From: an uncultured Oscillospiraceae bacterium
Lineage (GTDB): Bacteria > Bacillota > Clostridia > Oscillospirales > Ruminococcaceae
DNA: 53,514 bases
Direction: 5' to 3'
Assembly (NCBI GenBank): GCA_934481445.1
Contig: CAKSPC010000013.1
Span: 1 to 53,514, forward strand
The notes beneath the pieces were generated by a model. That model had not been told where the DNA came from. It searched no databases and saw nothing but the letters and a program-made list of their open reading frames with translations. Positions 1 to 8,403 of this stretch are shown here, piece by piece. Each line of letters opens with the position of its first letter. Position 1 is the first letter of the stretch. Position numbers and translations under genes: made by a program.

Positions 1-95
1 TGCCCCGGCTCCGCTTTTGCGGCTATCATCGGCGCGTCCACTTCCATCAGCGTTACTGTCGGGTTGAGGACTTTTTTTCTGACTATCTTATACAT
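1..95 (-). CDS. Ferredoxin:NADP+ reductase alpha-like subunit (sulfide/dihydroorotate dehydrogenase-like FAD/NAD-binding protein), N-terminal fragment
   Basis: Only the first 31 codons are present; the gene runs off the left edge. The peptide starts MYKIVRKKVLNPTVTLMEV and continues through a region ending AKAEPG. This closely matches the start of the FAD/NAD(P)-binding subunits of the NfnA/PyrK-like ferredoxin-NADP reductase family. In this family these residues form the first strand of the FAD-binding barrel, and the enzyme moves electrons between ferredoxin and NAD(P)H in anaerobes. An AGGAG ribosome site lies just upstream of the ATG. The call rests on a short N-terminus, so the exact subfamily (NfnA or PyrK) is open. 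Confidence 0.6.
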   Translation of the reverse strand, partial: MYKIVRKKVLNPTVTLMEVDAPMIAAKAEPG

Positions 96-121
96 ATCTG
101 TCTCCTCGAAAATCCATTCCT

Positions 122-166
122 AAAAAATACTGTTTGAAAACCCCCGAAGGGATCTCCAAACAGTAT
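122..166 (-). terminator. Intrinsic terminator of the alcohol dehydrogenase gene
   Basis: On the minus strand a perfect 10-bp stem (ATACTGTTTG / CAAACAGTAT) with a C/G-rich apical part is followed by a run of five T. It lies 33 bp past the stop of the iron alcohol dehydrogenase, so it should end that transcript before the next gene. Confidence 0.85.
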
Positions 167-198
167 ACATTATGTCAATTCAGCTTTACGCCGCTTTA

Positions 199-1416
199 TC
201 AGAAATCAACTTCTGTATCGTAGTAGCAGCACTTAAGCAGCTTCTCCATCTCTTCCTGGGTAGGAATACGGGGGTTGGAGCCTGTGCAGGCATCTGCGAT
301 AGCATTCTTTGCGATCTCGGGCAGTCTTTCAAGGAATACGTTCTCGGGAACGAAGCCCTGCTCAACGGGATAGCTGTCTGCGCCGTAGTTCTTGATGCAG
401 TGAGGAATGTTCAGCTTGTCGTTCATACCGCGAACATACTCGATGAGCAGCTTAACCTTTTCGTCATCATTGCTTCCGCCGAGGTGCATATAATCAGCGA
501 TAACACCGTAACGCTTCTTTGCGGTGGGATCCTTTGCGTTGAATGCGATTACCTTAGGCAGATACATTGCGTTTGCAGCGCCGTGGATGATGTGTGCGCC
601 GTAATCAGCGAACGCAGCACCCGTCTTGTGTGCCATGGAGTGAACGATACCCAGCAGAGCGTTGGAGAATGCCATACCTGCAAGGCACTGTGCGTTGTGC
701 ATCTTGTCACGAGCGTCCATATCGCCGTTGTAGGAGTTGATCAGCTCCTTCTGAATCATCTCGATTGCATGGATAGCAAGCGGATCAGTGTAGTCGCAGT
801 TTGCGGTGGAAACATACGCTTCAATAGCGTGTGTGAGAGCGTCCATACCGGTGTGAGCTGTCAGCTTCTGAGGCATTGTTTCTGCCAGGGCAGCATCAAC
901 GATAGCTACATCAGGTGTGATCTCAAAGTCAGCGATAGGATACTTGATACCCTTATCGTAATCGGTTATGATGGAAAAAGCAGTAACCTCCGTTGCTGTA
1001 CCGGATGTGGAAGGAATTGCGCAGAAGTGAGCCTTATGGCGAAGCTCGGGGATACCGAATACCTTGCACATATCCTCAAATGTGCAGTCGGGATACTCGT
1101 ACTTGATCCACATAGCCTTCGCAGCGTCGATAGGAGAACCGCCGCCCATTGCAACGATCCAGTCAGGCTGGAATTCCAGCATTACCTTAGCGCCGTTCAT
1201 AACAGTTGTAACAGAAGGATCAGGCTCAACGCCGTCCAGTATCTTAACTTCCATGCCTGCTTCCTTGAGGTAATCCTCAGCCTTCTGAAGGAAGCCGTTG
1301 CGCTTCATGGAACCGCCGCCCACAACTATGATAGCCTTTTTACCCTTCAGATTCTTCAGGTTCTCAAGAGCACCCTTGCCGTGGTACAAATCTCTCGGTA
1401 ATGTAAATCTAGCCAT
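199..1416 (-). CDS. Iron-containing alcohol dehydrogenase
   Basis: This 405-residue group III alcohol dehydrogenase probably reduces an aldehyde to an alcohol with NAD(P)H in the cytoplasm, as in fermentative butanol/ethanol dehydrogenases. The nucleotide-binding GGGSPIDAAKA motif is at about residues 91-101. The metal-site region HTGMDALTHAIEAY gives predicted iron ligands D192 and H196, and H259 and about H278 lie in the HSMAHKTGA...HG segment. The ATG at 1416 was chosen over an in-frame start 57 bp upstream because AAGGAGG sits seven bases before it and the protein then starts MARFTLPRDLYHGKGALE, as in relatives. It is a single-gene unit with its own promoter and terminator. The exact substrate cannot be told from sequence. 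Confidence 0.93.
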   Translation of the reverse strand: MARFTLPRDLYHGKGALENLKNLKGKKAIIVVGGGSMKRNGFLQKAEDYLKEAGMEVKILDGVEPDPSVTTVMNGAKVMLEFQPDWIVAMGGGSPIDAAKAMWIKYEYPDCTFEDMCKVFGIPELRHKAHFCAIPSTSGTATEVTAFSIITDYDKGIKYPIADFEITPDVAIVDAALAETMPQKLTAHTGMDALTHAIEAYVSTANCDYTDPLAIHAIEMIQKELINSYNGDMDARDKMHNAQCLAGMAFSNALLGIVHSMAHKTGAAFADYGAHIIHGAANAMYLPKVIAFNAKDPTAKKRYGVIADYMHLGGSNDDEKVKLLIEYVRGMNDKLNIPHCIKNYGADSYPVEQGFVPENVFLERLPEIAKNAIADACTGSNPRIPTQEEMEKLLKCCYYDTEVDF

Positions 1417-1512
1417 TGTTTTGTCCTCCTTAATATGCGTAAAGCAATGTGACGGTTTTGTGAGAACCGACATATTTAATCAACTTATGGGGTTGATTTT
1501 TGTTACAATAAT

Positions 1513-1541
1513 ATTATAACACCGCTTCAAATAAATGTGAA
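1513..1541 (-). promoter_or_regulatory. Sigma-A promoter for the alcohol dehydrogenase gene
   Basis: On the minus strand TTCACA (1536-1541) is followed after exactly 17 bp by TATAAT (1513-1518), about 97 bp upstream of the ATG. The region around it is very AT-rich. A loose inverted repeat of ATATATGT (1562-1592) lies further upstream and could bind a regulator, but it matches no operator I recognise. Confidence 0.7.
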
Positions 1542-1665
1542 ATGTATTATATGCATAACCTATATATGTTTACCTATATAATAGACATATATTCATCGTA
1601 TGCTCAAAAAACTTTTGTTTATCTTTAACAAATCCATCACATTTCTATTATACACAGGCAAAATC

Positions 1666-1691
1666 GACCCCGCAGCAAAAACTGCGGGGTC
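1666..1691 (-). terminator. Terminator after the ABC permease gene
   Basis: A perfect 10-bp GC-rich stem (GACCCCGCAG / CTGCGGGGTC, loop of six) lies just past the stop of the permease gene. The following minus-strand bases are T-rich but not a pure T run (TCGATTTTG), so it may be a moderate terminator. It ends the three-gene ABC operon. Confidence 0.7.
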
Positions 1692-1698
1692 TGTGATA

Positions 1699-3090
1699 TC
1701 ATTCGCGCTTGATAGCCTCAAGGGCGGAAATATGGACTGCTTTGTTTGCGGGGTAAAATCCCGAGCCTAATCCTATGATGACAGAGAATATTATCGCAAA
1801 TCCCGCCAGCCAGAGCGGAACTATCGAAACAGGACTGTTAGCAGGATCCATAACCGTCGGGATGGCCTCGAAGAATTGTTGTATGCCGTCAAATTGCTGC
1901 TGCGACGACACAAGATTTATCACCAGGGCTATCAAAAAGCTTATTGCCGCTCCGATTATGCCGCCGATAAGACCGATGAATCCTGCCTCCATGAGAAATA
2001 CCTCACGGATGTTGCCAAGATAGCAGCCGAGCGCCTTCATAACGCCGATCTCGCGGGTGCGCTCGGAGATGGACATGATCATCGTATTTGTAATACCAAG
2101 CGCCGCAACAAAGAGGGAAACAGCGCCGAGTCCGCCGAGCATCATCTGCTGCTGGCGAGCTTCTTCCTCAAGCGGCTTTCTGATGCTTTCCATCGAATAG
2201 GTGGAATAACCCATCTTCTTGATTTCAGACTCGATATCCGCTACGTTGGAGATATCCTTCGCCTTTACATAAACCTCATTGTAGGTAGATTCATTCTTAT
2301 CGTTGTTATGACTTTTCGTGGGATAAACGAGTTTCTCAAGAGCCTGTAGATCGGATGTGAAGAAGATAAAGCCCTCGCTGGTGGCATAATCCTTGTTGTA
2401 ATCCTGCTTGACGATACCTGTTACTGTTATCTCCTGAGTGATTTTCTTGTCCGAATCATCATAGGAATACAGCTCCATCGTCAGCGTGGAATTAAGAATA
2501 TTGAAATATGGGTCAGGCATTTCGGGGGTTTCGTTGTACTCATACTCGCCGGTTTCGGGGTTGTACTGGTACATATAGTCCCAGCGGCTGATGGTATTGT
2601 TTCCCTCGGGGCGCTGCGAATCAGCGAAGTTATATGCCGCATACTGACCCGCAAGGACCTGGAACTTTGTTTTCGGGTAGGAGCCCTCGAGAAGCTCAAA
2701 ACCAAACTTCTCCATAGCGTCCTCGCTTATGCCGACTACCTGCGCCCAGTTTGCCTGATAGCGGTTCTGCTCACCTGCGTAAATGGTAAACCCTACATTA
2801 TCAAGCGAGGTTTTTCCCAACGCAACATCAACGTTGGCAATATGCTGAAAATTATTCAGCGCCTCGTCGTTGAGTTTTGCATTATTTCCGCCCGCATAGA
2901 CCTGGATAAGCGTCAGGTCGCCCATTCCCTCCAGCATTATCTGCTGTGAGTTCTGAACGCCTATGCCTATTGAAAGCATGGTCACGATCGCGCAGCAGCC
3001 AACTACTACGCCGAGAACCGTAAGGAATGTACGGCTCTTCCGGCGCAGCAGGTTCTGCACGCAGATCTTTATCATATCATTAAATTTCAT
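1699..3090 (-). CDS. ABC transporter permease, MacB/FtsX type
   Basis: A 463-residue membrane protein with one transmembrane helix at about residues 20-43, a large extracellular domain to about 315, and three more helices near 318-345, 365-395 and 425-455. This is the MacB_PCD plus FtsX topology. The N-terminus reads NLLRRKSRTFLTVLGVVVG and the SERTREIGVMKALGC motif precedes the second helix; both are typical of the family. It starts 3 bp after the CARDB protein gene and is the third gene of the operon. Such permeases usually do not move substrate through a channel but pass ATPase-driven movement to outer domains (mechanotransmission). The substrate or task is not known. Confidence 0.9.
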   Translation of the reverse strand: MKFNDMIKICVQNLLRRKSRTFLTVLGVVVGCCAIVTMLSIGIGVQNSQQIMLEGMGDLTLIQVYAGGNNAKLNDEALNNFQHIANVDVALGKTSLDNVGFTIYAGEQNRYQANWAQVVGISEDAMEKFGFELLEGSYPKTKFQVLAGQYAAYNFADSQRPEGNNTISRWDYMYQYNPETGEYEYNETPEMPDPYFNILNSTLTMELYSYDDSDKKITQEITVTGIVKQDYNKDYATSEGFIFFTSDLQALEKLVYPTKSHNNDKNESTYNEVYVKAKDISNVADIESEIKKMGYSTYSMESIRKPLEEEARQQQMMLGGLGAVSLFVAALGITNTMIMSISERTREIGVMKALGCYLGNIREVFLMEAGFIGLIGGIIGAAISFLIALVINLVSSQQQFDGIQQFFEAIPTVMDPANSPVSIVPLWLAGFAIIFSVIIGLGSGFYPANKAVHISALEAIKRE

Positions 3091-3093
3091 AGC

Positions 3094-5994
3094 TTAAACC
3101 TTAGTTTTCTTGTCGCTGTCATCGCTTTCGGAAAGAACTTCGTCAAGGTCGTCCTCCCAGTTGATGTCCTCTTCGGTGAGCTTCCTGCGCTTTGCCTTGG
3201 AGCGCTTGGTGAGCACTACGATAAGAACTACCACGCCTGCTGCAACTACAACGCCAACGCCAATCCATACGATAAACCACGGAAAACCGCTTTCCTCCTC
3301 TATGGGTTCGTCAGGATAAACCATACCGTCCTCGTCAAAGTCGGGAGATGTCATTTCCTCAACGGGGAAGCTTACGGGGAATTCCTTCACAACTTCGTTG
3401 AGCATTGCGTCCTCATAGGTGATCTTGATGGTGAATTCGCACTGGCCGCCCATATAAGGAGTTACAATGAAGTCAAACGAGCCGTTTGCACCGGGGGCGA
3501 GGTTGCCGAGCACCTTGGAGGTAGACAGCGCGCTTACATCGCCGACGATCTCCGCCTTGCAGTTACCGATGTCGCTCTTGCCTTTGTTCATGTATGTTGT
3601 TGTGATGTAAACTTCGTTGCCTGCGTAAACGCTGTATGTGGGCACGGAAACATCGAAGGTCATTTTATCGGGCTGATATATGGGAATGTAGAGGTTCTGA
3701 TCGGTGGTGACGGTGTTGCGTGTGCCGCCGCTTACATAATCATACTTGAAGGAGATATTAACAGAAGATGTGCCTGTCGCCGCAGTTGCGAGTGCACGCA
3801 GCTTAACATCCTCGTGGAGCGCTCCCGCTGCGGAGAGGTCCTTGTAGAAATATGTGTTGCCGCCGCCGTAGATGCTGATGTCACCCGAAGCGTTTACGGT
3901 CATAATAAGGTTTTCTACCGCGATGTCGGAGCTTGTGTTGTAGAAATCAAGGGCAAGTGTGAACATATCGCCCGCAGCTATCTGATCTGCGCCGATGTCG
4001 TAGCCGCTGAGGATAACGTTAGGTGCGCCCTCGCTCGAACCGCCGTCGCCTGCGCCCGCAGCAATGAGCGTTACGGAGCATTCAGTGGAGTTCTCCTTTT
4101 CGGAAGCGGATACACCGTATCTGTACTTGATAGCCGCAGCGATAGACTGCTTTACGGACATAATGCTTTCGGTGGTTCTGAACTTTACTGTAACGTTTGC
4201 GCTCTTCCCTGCCGCGATGGAATCAACGGTCGCATACTCTGTGCCGTCGAGGAAGTAGATCGAATCGGAGGATGTGAAGTCAATATAGAGGTTTCTTACC
4301 GCAATGTCGCTGTCGTTTGTAATGGTGAGAGTGTAGGTGTATTCCTTGTTTGCTGTGATTGCTTCATCAAGCTTCTGACCTCTCATGCGGAGAACGGGCG
4401 CGCCTGATATCTCTGCGGGAACGATAAGCGTGGAATCAAGCGTTCCGGTGTTCTTCCTGCCGGAGGAAACGTAGCTGTAGGTAAGGTTAACATCCAGCGG
4501 CTCGCTTGCGGAGGCAAGCTCTGCGGCGGTTTCGAATACGACCTTTACGGTTTCCTTCTTGCCTGCCGCAACCTTTTCAACATATGTAAGGCCGGTGCCG
4601 TCGGTAACATTTATGCCGTCGCCGCCCTTAACGGTAACGCGGACGTCTTCCATGTCGATGTCGCCCTTGTTCTCGATGTAAATGCTGTAACGGTACTTGC
4701 GGCCTGCGCCGATGGGGTTATCGACAGTAGAGAATGTAACGTAAGGCAGGGGCTCGGAGCCGCTCAGCGGTGCGAACATAGTAAATGTGCCGTCGTAGGT
4801 ATCGCTCTGTTCCTCGCCGCTCATCATGTAGTTATACTTGAGGGTCATGCTGAGATCCTGACGGAGCGAGGATATCTCGTTGAGAGTCTTTATCTTTACG
4901 GTGAACGTCGTGCTCTTGCCCTGTGCTATCTTGCTGACATAAGCGGAGCTTGTGCCGCCGGTGATAATGAAGCTGTCCGTACCCGTGAACTTTGCGAATA
5001 CGCCATTCATATCAGCAGTACCGATATTCTTTACGGTAACTGTGCCCGTGTACTCGGTGTTGGGGCTGAGCTGCTTCTCGGAAAGGGAGAAATCAGAAAT
5101 GATAACGGGGTAAGTTTTCTGTGTGGAAGAAACCTCCGAGGAAACGTTCATCGAAGCAGTAGCGTTGCCCTGCACCTCGGAAGAACCGTTGTCGTAGTAA
5201 TAACGCATGGAAACGCTGATATTCTGGCGGGAAGATGTGATCTTATCCGCAGCCTTATATCTGAGCTTTACGGTTTCGGTAGCGCCCGCAACGATGTAAT
5301 TTATCTCCTGCGAACCCGAGCCGTCGATAAATGTGAGGTCGTCCGTGGAGGCAAAGTCAACAAGAACACGCTCCGCGCTGGTGGAGCCAAGGTTCTTTAT
5401 CGAAACGGTCAGTGTTCCCTCCTCACCCGCAGTGATGGGCTTGGAAAGCTCGGGGGTGGATATTCTGAACATAGGCTCGGCAACGGAGTCATCGCCGCCT
5501 GTGTTGTAGGATGATGTAACGCATTCCGCAATGTTTATCGACATATCCTTGTAATCGCTGCTCTTGGACGGGAAGCCGAGCATAAAGCCGAAGGTCTTGT
5601 CACCGCCGGACCATTTGCAGCCGGTGAGATTAATGTCATAAACCAGCAGGCCATCCTTGGAATCCTTGATCTCGATGCTGTTGAGCGTGCACTTGAATGT
5701 ATCAAGGGATTTGATGAAGTCGATATCATCGGCGCTCTTGATGTCTGTCTTTTTCATGCCGATATCCTTGACGGTTATCTTCATTGCAAACTCTGTGCCT
5801 GCATTCACGCTGGTGAGAGTTTTATTGGTATTCTTTGCGTTCAGCAGCGAATAGCTTACAACAACGGGCTTGCTTTCGGTCTGCTCCGTCGTTTCGGTGA
5901 TTGTTGTATCCGCAAAAACTGCGGTGACGCCCGTGGGCACAGTCAGCGCCGCGCTGAGAAGTAATGCGGCGGTTATCTTATGTAGTCTGATCAT
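3094..5994 (-). CDS. Secreted CARDB/NEW3-repeat protein with C-terminal membrane anchor
   Basis: A 966-residue surface protein. A signal peptide (MIRLHKITAALLLSAALTVP, cleavage near AVFADT) is followed by about seven Ig-like repeats of roughly 110 residues. Each repeat has a pattern like GTVTVKNIG, and later an AGKS/T-V-type strand and a YxY end, as in CARDB/NEW3 domains. A single helix (about WFIVWIGVGVVVAAGVVVLI) is followed by a basic then acidic cytoplasmic tail. The ATG at 5994 is used because AAGGAG lies six bases upstream; the ATG at 5997 is possible. It overlaps the ATPase gene by 17 bp and precedes the permease. It occupies the operon place of the periplasmic adaptor in MacAB-type systems, so an adaptor or surface-binding role is an inference. 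Confidence 0.85.
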   Translation of the reverse strand: MIRLHKITAALLLSAALTVPTGVTAVFADTTITETTEQTESKPVVVSYSLLNAKNTNKTLTSVNAGTEFAMKITVKDIGMKKTDIKSADDIDFIKSLDTFKCTLNSIEIKDSKDGLLVYDINLTGCKWSGGDKTFGFMLGFPSKSSDYKDMSINIAECVTSSYNTGGDDSVAEPMFRISTPELSKPITAGEEGTLTVSIKNLGSTSAERVLVDFASTDDLTFIDGSGSQEINYIVAGATETVKLRYKAADKITSSRQNISVSMRYYYDNGSSEVQGNATASMNVSSEVSSTQKTYPVIISDFSLSEKQLSPNTEYTGTVTVKNIGTADMNGVFAKFTGTDSFIITGGTSSAYVSKIAQGKSTTFTVKIKTLNEISSLRQDLSMTLKYNYMMSGEEQSDTYDGTFTMFAPLSGSEPLPYVTFSTVDNPIGAGRKYRYSIYIENKGDIDMEDVRVTVKGGDGINVTDGTGLTYVEKVAAGKKETVKVVFETAAELASASEPLDVNLTYSYVSSGRKNTGTLDSTLIVPAEISGAPVLRMRGQKLDEAITANKEYTYTLTITNDSDIAVRNLYIDFTSSDSIYFLDGTEYATVDSIAAGKSANVTVKFRTTESIMSVKQSIAAAIKYRYGVSASEKENSTECSVTLIAAGAGDGGSSEGAPNVILSGYDIGADQIAAGDMFTLALDFYNTSSDIAVENLIMTVNASGDISIYGGGNTYFYKDLSAAGALHEDVKLRALATAATGTSSVNISFKYDYVSGGTRNTVTTDQNLYIPIYQPDKMTFDVSVPTYSVYAGNEVYITTTYMNKGKSDIGNCKAEIVGDVSALSTSKVLGNLAPGANGSFDFIVTPYMGGQCEFTIKITYEDAMLNEVVKEFPVSFPVEEMTSPDFDEDGMVYPDEPIEEESGFPWFIVWIGVGVVVAAGVVVLIVVLTKRSKAKRRKLTEEDINWEDDLDEVLSESDDSDKKTKV

Positions 5995-6718
5995 CATTTT
6001 CTCCTTTTTCGACTTTAGTATCATTTACGATCTTTCCATCGACCAGCGTTACGATTCTGTCTGCGTACTTCGCCATTTCGGGATCATGGGTAACGAGAAC
6101 TATCGTCTGATTGAATTTTCGTGCGAACCCCTTGATCATATCCATGACCTCGATGGTCGTTTTGGAGTCGAGGTTGCCCGTAGGCTCATCGGCAAAGACG
6201 ACATCAGGCTTCGCGACGAACGCCCTTGCAATGCCGACGCGCTGCTGCTGACCGCCCGACATCTGCCGCGGATAATGCTTCAGACGATTTGCAAGGCCGA
6301 CCTTTTTCAGCATCGCGACCGCTTTCTTTGTTCTGAGGCGCTTGCTTTCCCCGCGGAACATAAGCGGCATGGCGACATTTTCGGTGGCAGTCATGAACGG
6401 CAGAAGATTGTAAGACTGGAATACAAATCCGATGTGCTTCTGTCGGAATGCAGCGAGTTCGTTTTCTGTAAGCTGTGTTATCGGCACACCGCGGATATAT
6501 ACATCTCCGAAAGTCGGTTTTTCAAGCCCCGCAAGCTGGTTCAGCAGCGTGGATTTACCCGAACCCGAGGTACCGAATATACAGCATATCTCGCCCTGCA
6601 TTATATCAAGGTTGATTCTCTTCAGAGCCACGACCGTATCATCCTCGAGGCGGTATTCCTTGCGGAGATTACGCACTTTGATCATAACCCTGGGAGCTTT
6701 CTTTACTGTTTCCTCCAA
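5978..6718 (-). CDS. ABC transporter ATP-binding protein, LolD/MacB type
   Basis: A 246-residue ATPase of the lipoprotein/macrolide-export family. It shows Walker A GTSGSGKST, the Q-loop FQSYNLLPFMTA, signature MSGGQQQR, Walker B VVFADEPTGNLDSKT, and the H-loop VLVTHDPEMA. The likely start is TTG at 6718, which has AGGGGGGAG a few bases upstream. An in-frame ATG at 6769 exists but has no ribosome site. It is the first gene of an operon with a CARDB surface protein and an FtsX-type permease, and should power that permease from the cytoplasmic side. The strong promoter lies at 6809-6837. Confidence 0.92.
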   Translation of the reverse strand: MEETVKKAPRVMIKVRNLRKEYRLEDDTVVALKRINLDIMQGEICCIFGTSGSGKSTLLNQLAGLEKPTFGDVYIRGVPITQLTENELAAFRQKHIGFVFQSYNLLPFMTATENVAMPLMFRGESKRLRTKKAVAMLKKVGLANRLKHYPRQMSGGQQQRVGIARAFVAKPDVVFADEPTGNLDSKTTIEVMDMIKGFARKFNQTIVLVTHDPEMAKYADRIVTLVDGKIVNDTKVEKGENDDQTT

Positions 6719-6808
6719 ATATCTCCCCCCTAAAAAGTATTTCATTATATATAACAAAATCGGCGGCAAAAAAGTTGCATAAAAAAAGAAAAAATTTTTG
6801 CTGATTTC

Positions 6809-6837
6809 AGTTTATCATTTTGTCCGCAAATTGTCAA
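6809..6837 (-). promoter_or_regulatory. Promoter of the ABC-CARDB operon
   Basis: Minus-strand TTGACA (6832-6837), 17 bp, then TAAACT (6809-6814). This gives a leader of about 80 nt before the TTG start at 6718. A perfect 20-bp palindrome begins 3 bp upstream of the -35 box. Confidence 0.75.
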
Positions 6838-6840
6838 CAC

Positions 6841-6860
6841 ATATTACAATATTGTAATAT
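6841..6860. promoter_or_regulatory. Perfect 20-bp palindrome, likely operator
   Basis: The sequence ATATTACAAT followed by its exact reverse complement ATTGTAATAT. It abuts the -35 box of the ABC operon promoter, on the upstream side. That place suits an activator, or a repressor that contacts the -35 region. The TTACA-n4-TGTAA core loosely resembles BlaI/CopY-type sites, but no such regulator gene is in the window. Confidence 0.55.
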
Positions 6861-6882
6861 TTAATTAAGATGATGCCCGTAT

Positions 6883-6915
6883 AAAAAATGCGGAAGCAGC
6901 ACCGCCGCCTCCGCA
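6883..6915 (-). terminator. Terminator after the AIM24-family gene
   Basis: On the minus strand a TGCGGA/TCCGCA stem with a GC-rich interior is followed by TTTTTT. It lies 17 bp past the stop codon at 6932. Confidence 0.8.
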
Positions 6916-6931
6916 CAGTTTGGTTTGATTA

Positions 6932-7606
6932 TCAGTTGCTCTTGGGCATAACCGCAGAGATAGCTCCCGCAACATTGCTGATAGGCATTGTCTGAAGGTA
7001 TATCTTGCCGGGACCTGTAACAACGGTATTAAACAGACCTTCGCCGCCGAACAGAACATTGCCGACGCCCTTTACGGTCTGAACATCCATCGTGCAGGTC
7101 GAGGACATAGCTGCGAGATAGCCGGTGTCGATAACCATCTGCTGACCCGCCTGAAGCTCATATTCAACTACATAACCGTCGATCTCTACGAATGCCATGC
7201 CGTTGCCGTGAAGCTTCTGCATGATGAAGCCCTCTCCTCCGAAGAAGCCGGAACCAAGTTTTTTCTGGAAGGCTATGGAGAACTCAACGGAAGGCTCGGA
7301 TGCAAGGTAGCCGCTCTTCTGAACAATCATATCTCCCTTGCTGATATCAAACGGGATGATGGAGCCGGGGAAACTGGAAGCAAACGCGATCATTCCGGGG
7401 CCGCCTTCTGCGGTGTATGTATTCTGGAACATAGACTCGCCTGAGAACATCTTGCTGAATGCCTTGCCGATACCGCCTGTACCGGTGGACATCTTCATGT
7501 TCGGTGTCATCCACGACATAGCGCCCTTTTCGCAAAGAACACTTTCGCCTGCATCAAGGTAGCAGAGTACGACGGGCAGCGGCTCGCCTTTGATTTCATA
7601 TCTCAT
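6932..7606 (-). CDS. AIM24/TIGR00266 family protein
   Basis: A 224-residue protein of the AIM24 (TIGR00266) family, a double-stranded beta-helix fold. It begins MRYEIKGEPLPVVLCYLDAG and has the family feature E-x-GAMSWM (about residues 25-31), then many glycine-rich strands such as GSGFFGGEGFIMQKLHG and NVLFGGEGLF. Members are common in Firmicutes and often have no enzyme activity assigned; a role at the membrane or in stress is proposed only loosely. The ATG at 7606 is preceded by AAGGAG. The gene is monocistronic, with a consensus promoter and its own terminator. Confidence 0.85.
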   Translation of the reverse strand: MRYEIKGEPLPVVLCYLDAGESVLCEKGAMSWMTPNMKMSTGTGGIGKAFSKMFSGESMFQNTYTAEGGPGMIAFASSFPGSIIPFDISKGDMIVQKSGYLASEPSVEFSIAFQKKLGSGFFGGEGFIMQKLHGNGMAFVEIDGYVVEYELQAGQQMVIDTGYLAAMSSTCTMDVQTVKGVGNVLFGGEGLFNTVVTGPGKIYLQTMPISNVAGAISAVMPKSN

Positions 7607-7652
7607 AAATAAACTCCTTAAAATGTTATTGGAAATTATTTTTCCTGTTACT

Positions 7653-7681
7653 ATTATATTACACATCTGTTTCCTTGTCAA
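7653..7681 (-). promoter_or_regulatory. Consensus promoter of the AIM24-family gene
   Basis: Minus-strand TTGACA (7676-7681), 17 bp spacer, TATAAT (7653-7658): a perfect sigma-A consensus, about 47 bp before the start codon. Expression should be strong unless repressed. Confidence 0.88.
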
Positions 7682-7757
7682 GGGTGGTTGTATTTTTTTG
7701 TAATATACCACTATTTTAAATACGCGATTTTATCAAAAATGATAAATCAGCTTTATG

Positions 7758-8333
7758 TCAGACCCGCCGCGCACCCAGTATAATAAAATACACAGCGGTT
7801 GTTATCAATGTGAACGAAACACCGTTTCGCAGCAACAATGCCGCGGCGGCACAAATTCCCGCGGAAACGATACCTGCAGCGCGCATTACTGTGTCAATGT
7901 TCTCCGCACGGCAGCGGTGCATCACCGCCATTTTAAGCAGACGCGCGCCGTCCAGCTCACCAAGCGGAAGCAGATTGAACGCCCCCGTAAACAGATTTAT
8001 ATACGCCCCAAGCGGCACTCCGCACAAGAAAAATATCGCCGACATGATAAAATTCGCAGCCACTCCTGCCGCATAAACCGCCGCGCGCTGATAAACAGGA
8101 GCATTTTCAAGACTGCCGCAGGAAATTCGTATACCCGCGCCGTAGAATGTTATCCCATCGGGACGTATCCCGAATGCCGCCATGACGATAAGGTGCGAAA
8201 GTTCGTGCACAATACACGCAGACAGCGCGCAAAGTCCCGCGCCGCTTTTATCCATCATGAAAAACAGCGCCGCCACGGCGAAAAACGAAAAATCAAGGCA
8301 AAGCTGCGTCCGCATAAATTTTATTGTGATCAT
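7758..8333 (-). CDS. Site-2 protease-like M50 metallopeptidase
   Basis: A 191-residue integral membrane protein. The zinc site HELSH is at residues 43-47, inside a hydrophobic segment, and the second motif NLLPLGELDG at 120-129 supplies the third ligand D128. This pair defines intramembrane M50 proteases, the group of SpoIVFB and RseP. It is small, like SpoIVFB, but lacks a CBS domain. Four to five hydrophobic segments are visible. No clear ribosome site precedes the ATG at 8333, so the start is uncertain; the ATG at 8315 is possible. It follows ilvD after a hairpin terminator. A role in spore sigma processing is possible but is an inference. Confidence 0.85.
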   Translation of the reverse strand: MITIKFMRTQLCLDFSFFAVAALFFMMDKSGAGLCALSACIVHELSHLIVMAAFGIRPDGITFYGAGIRISCGSLENAPVYQRAAVYAAGVAANFIMSAIFFLCGVPLGAYINLFTGAFNLLPLGELDGARLLKMAVMHRCRAENIDTVMRAAGIVSAGICAAAALLLRNGVSFTLITTAVYFIILGARRV

Positions 8334-8360
8334 GCTACATAATATTCACGGGACGTCCGA

Positions 8361-8393
8361 AAAAGAACAGCGGCGAGCCGTTAAGCCCGCCGC
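8361..8393 (-). terminator. Terminator after ilvD
   Basis: Minus-strand GCGGCG...CGCCGC hairpin (arms 8388-8393 and 8370-8375, one mismatch inside) followed by TGTTCTTTTT. It lies 10 bp after the ilvD stop codon. Confidence 0.65.
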
Positions 8394-8403
8394 CGCGTAA
8401 TAA

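Noticed and set aside
1561..1592. Inverted ATATATGT repeat upstream of the alcohol dehydrogenase
   Set aside because: Too AT-rich and loose to tell from chance; it does not match the Rex consensus.
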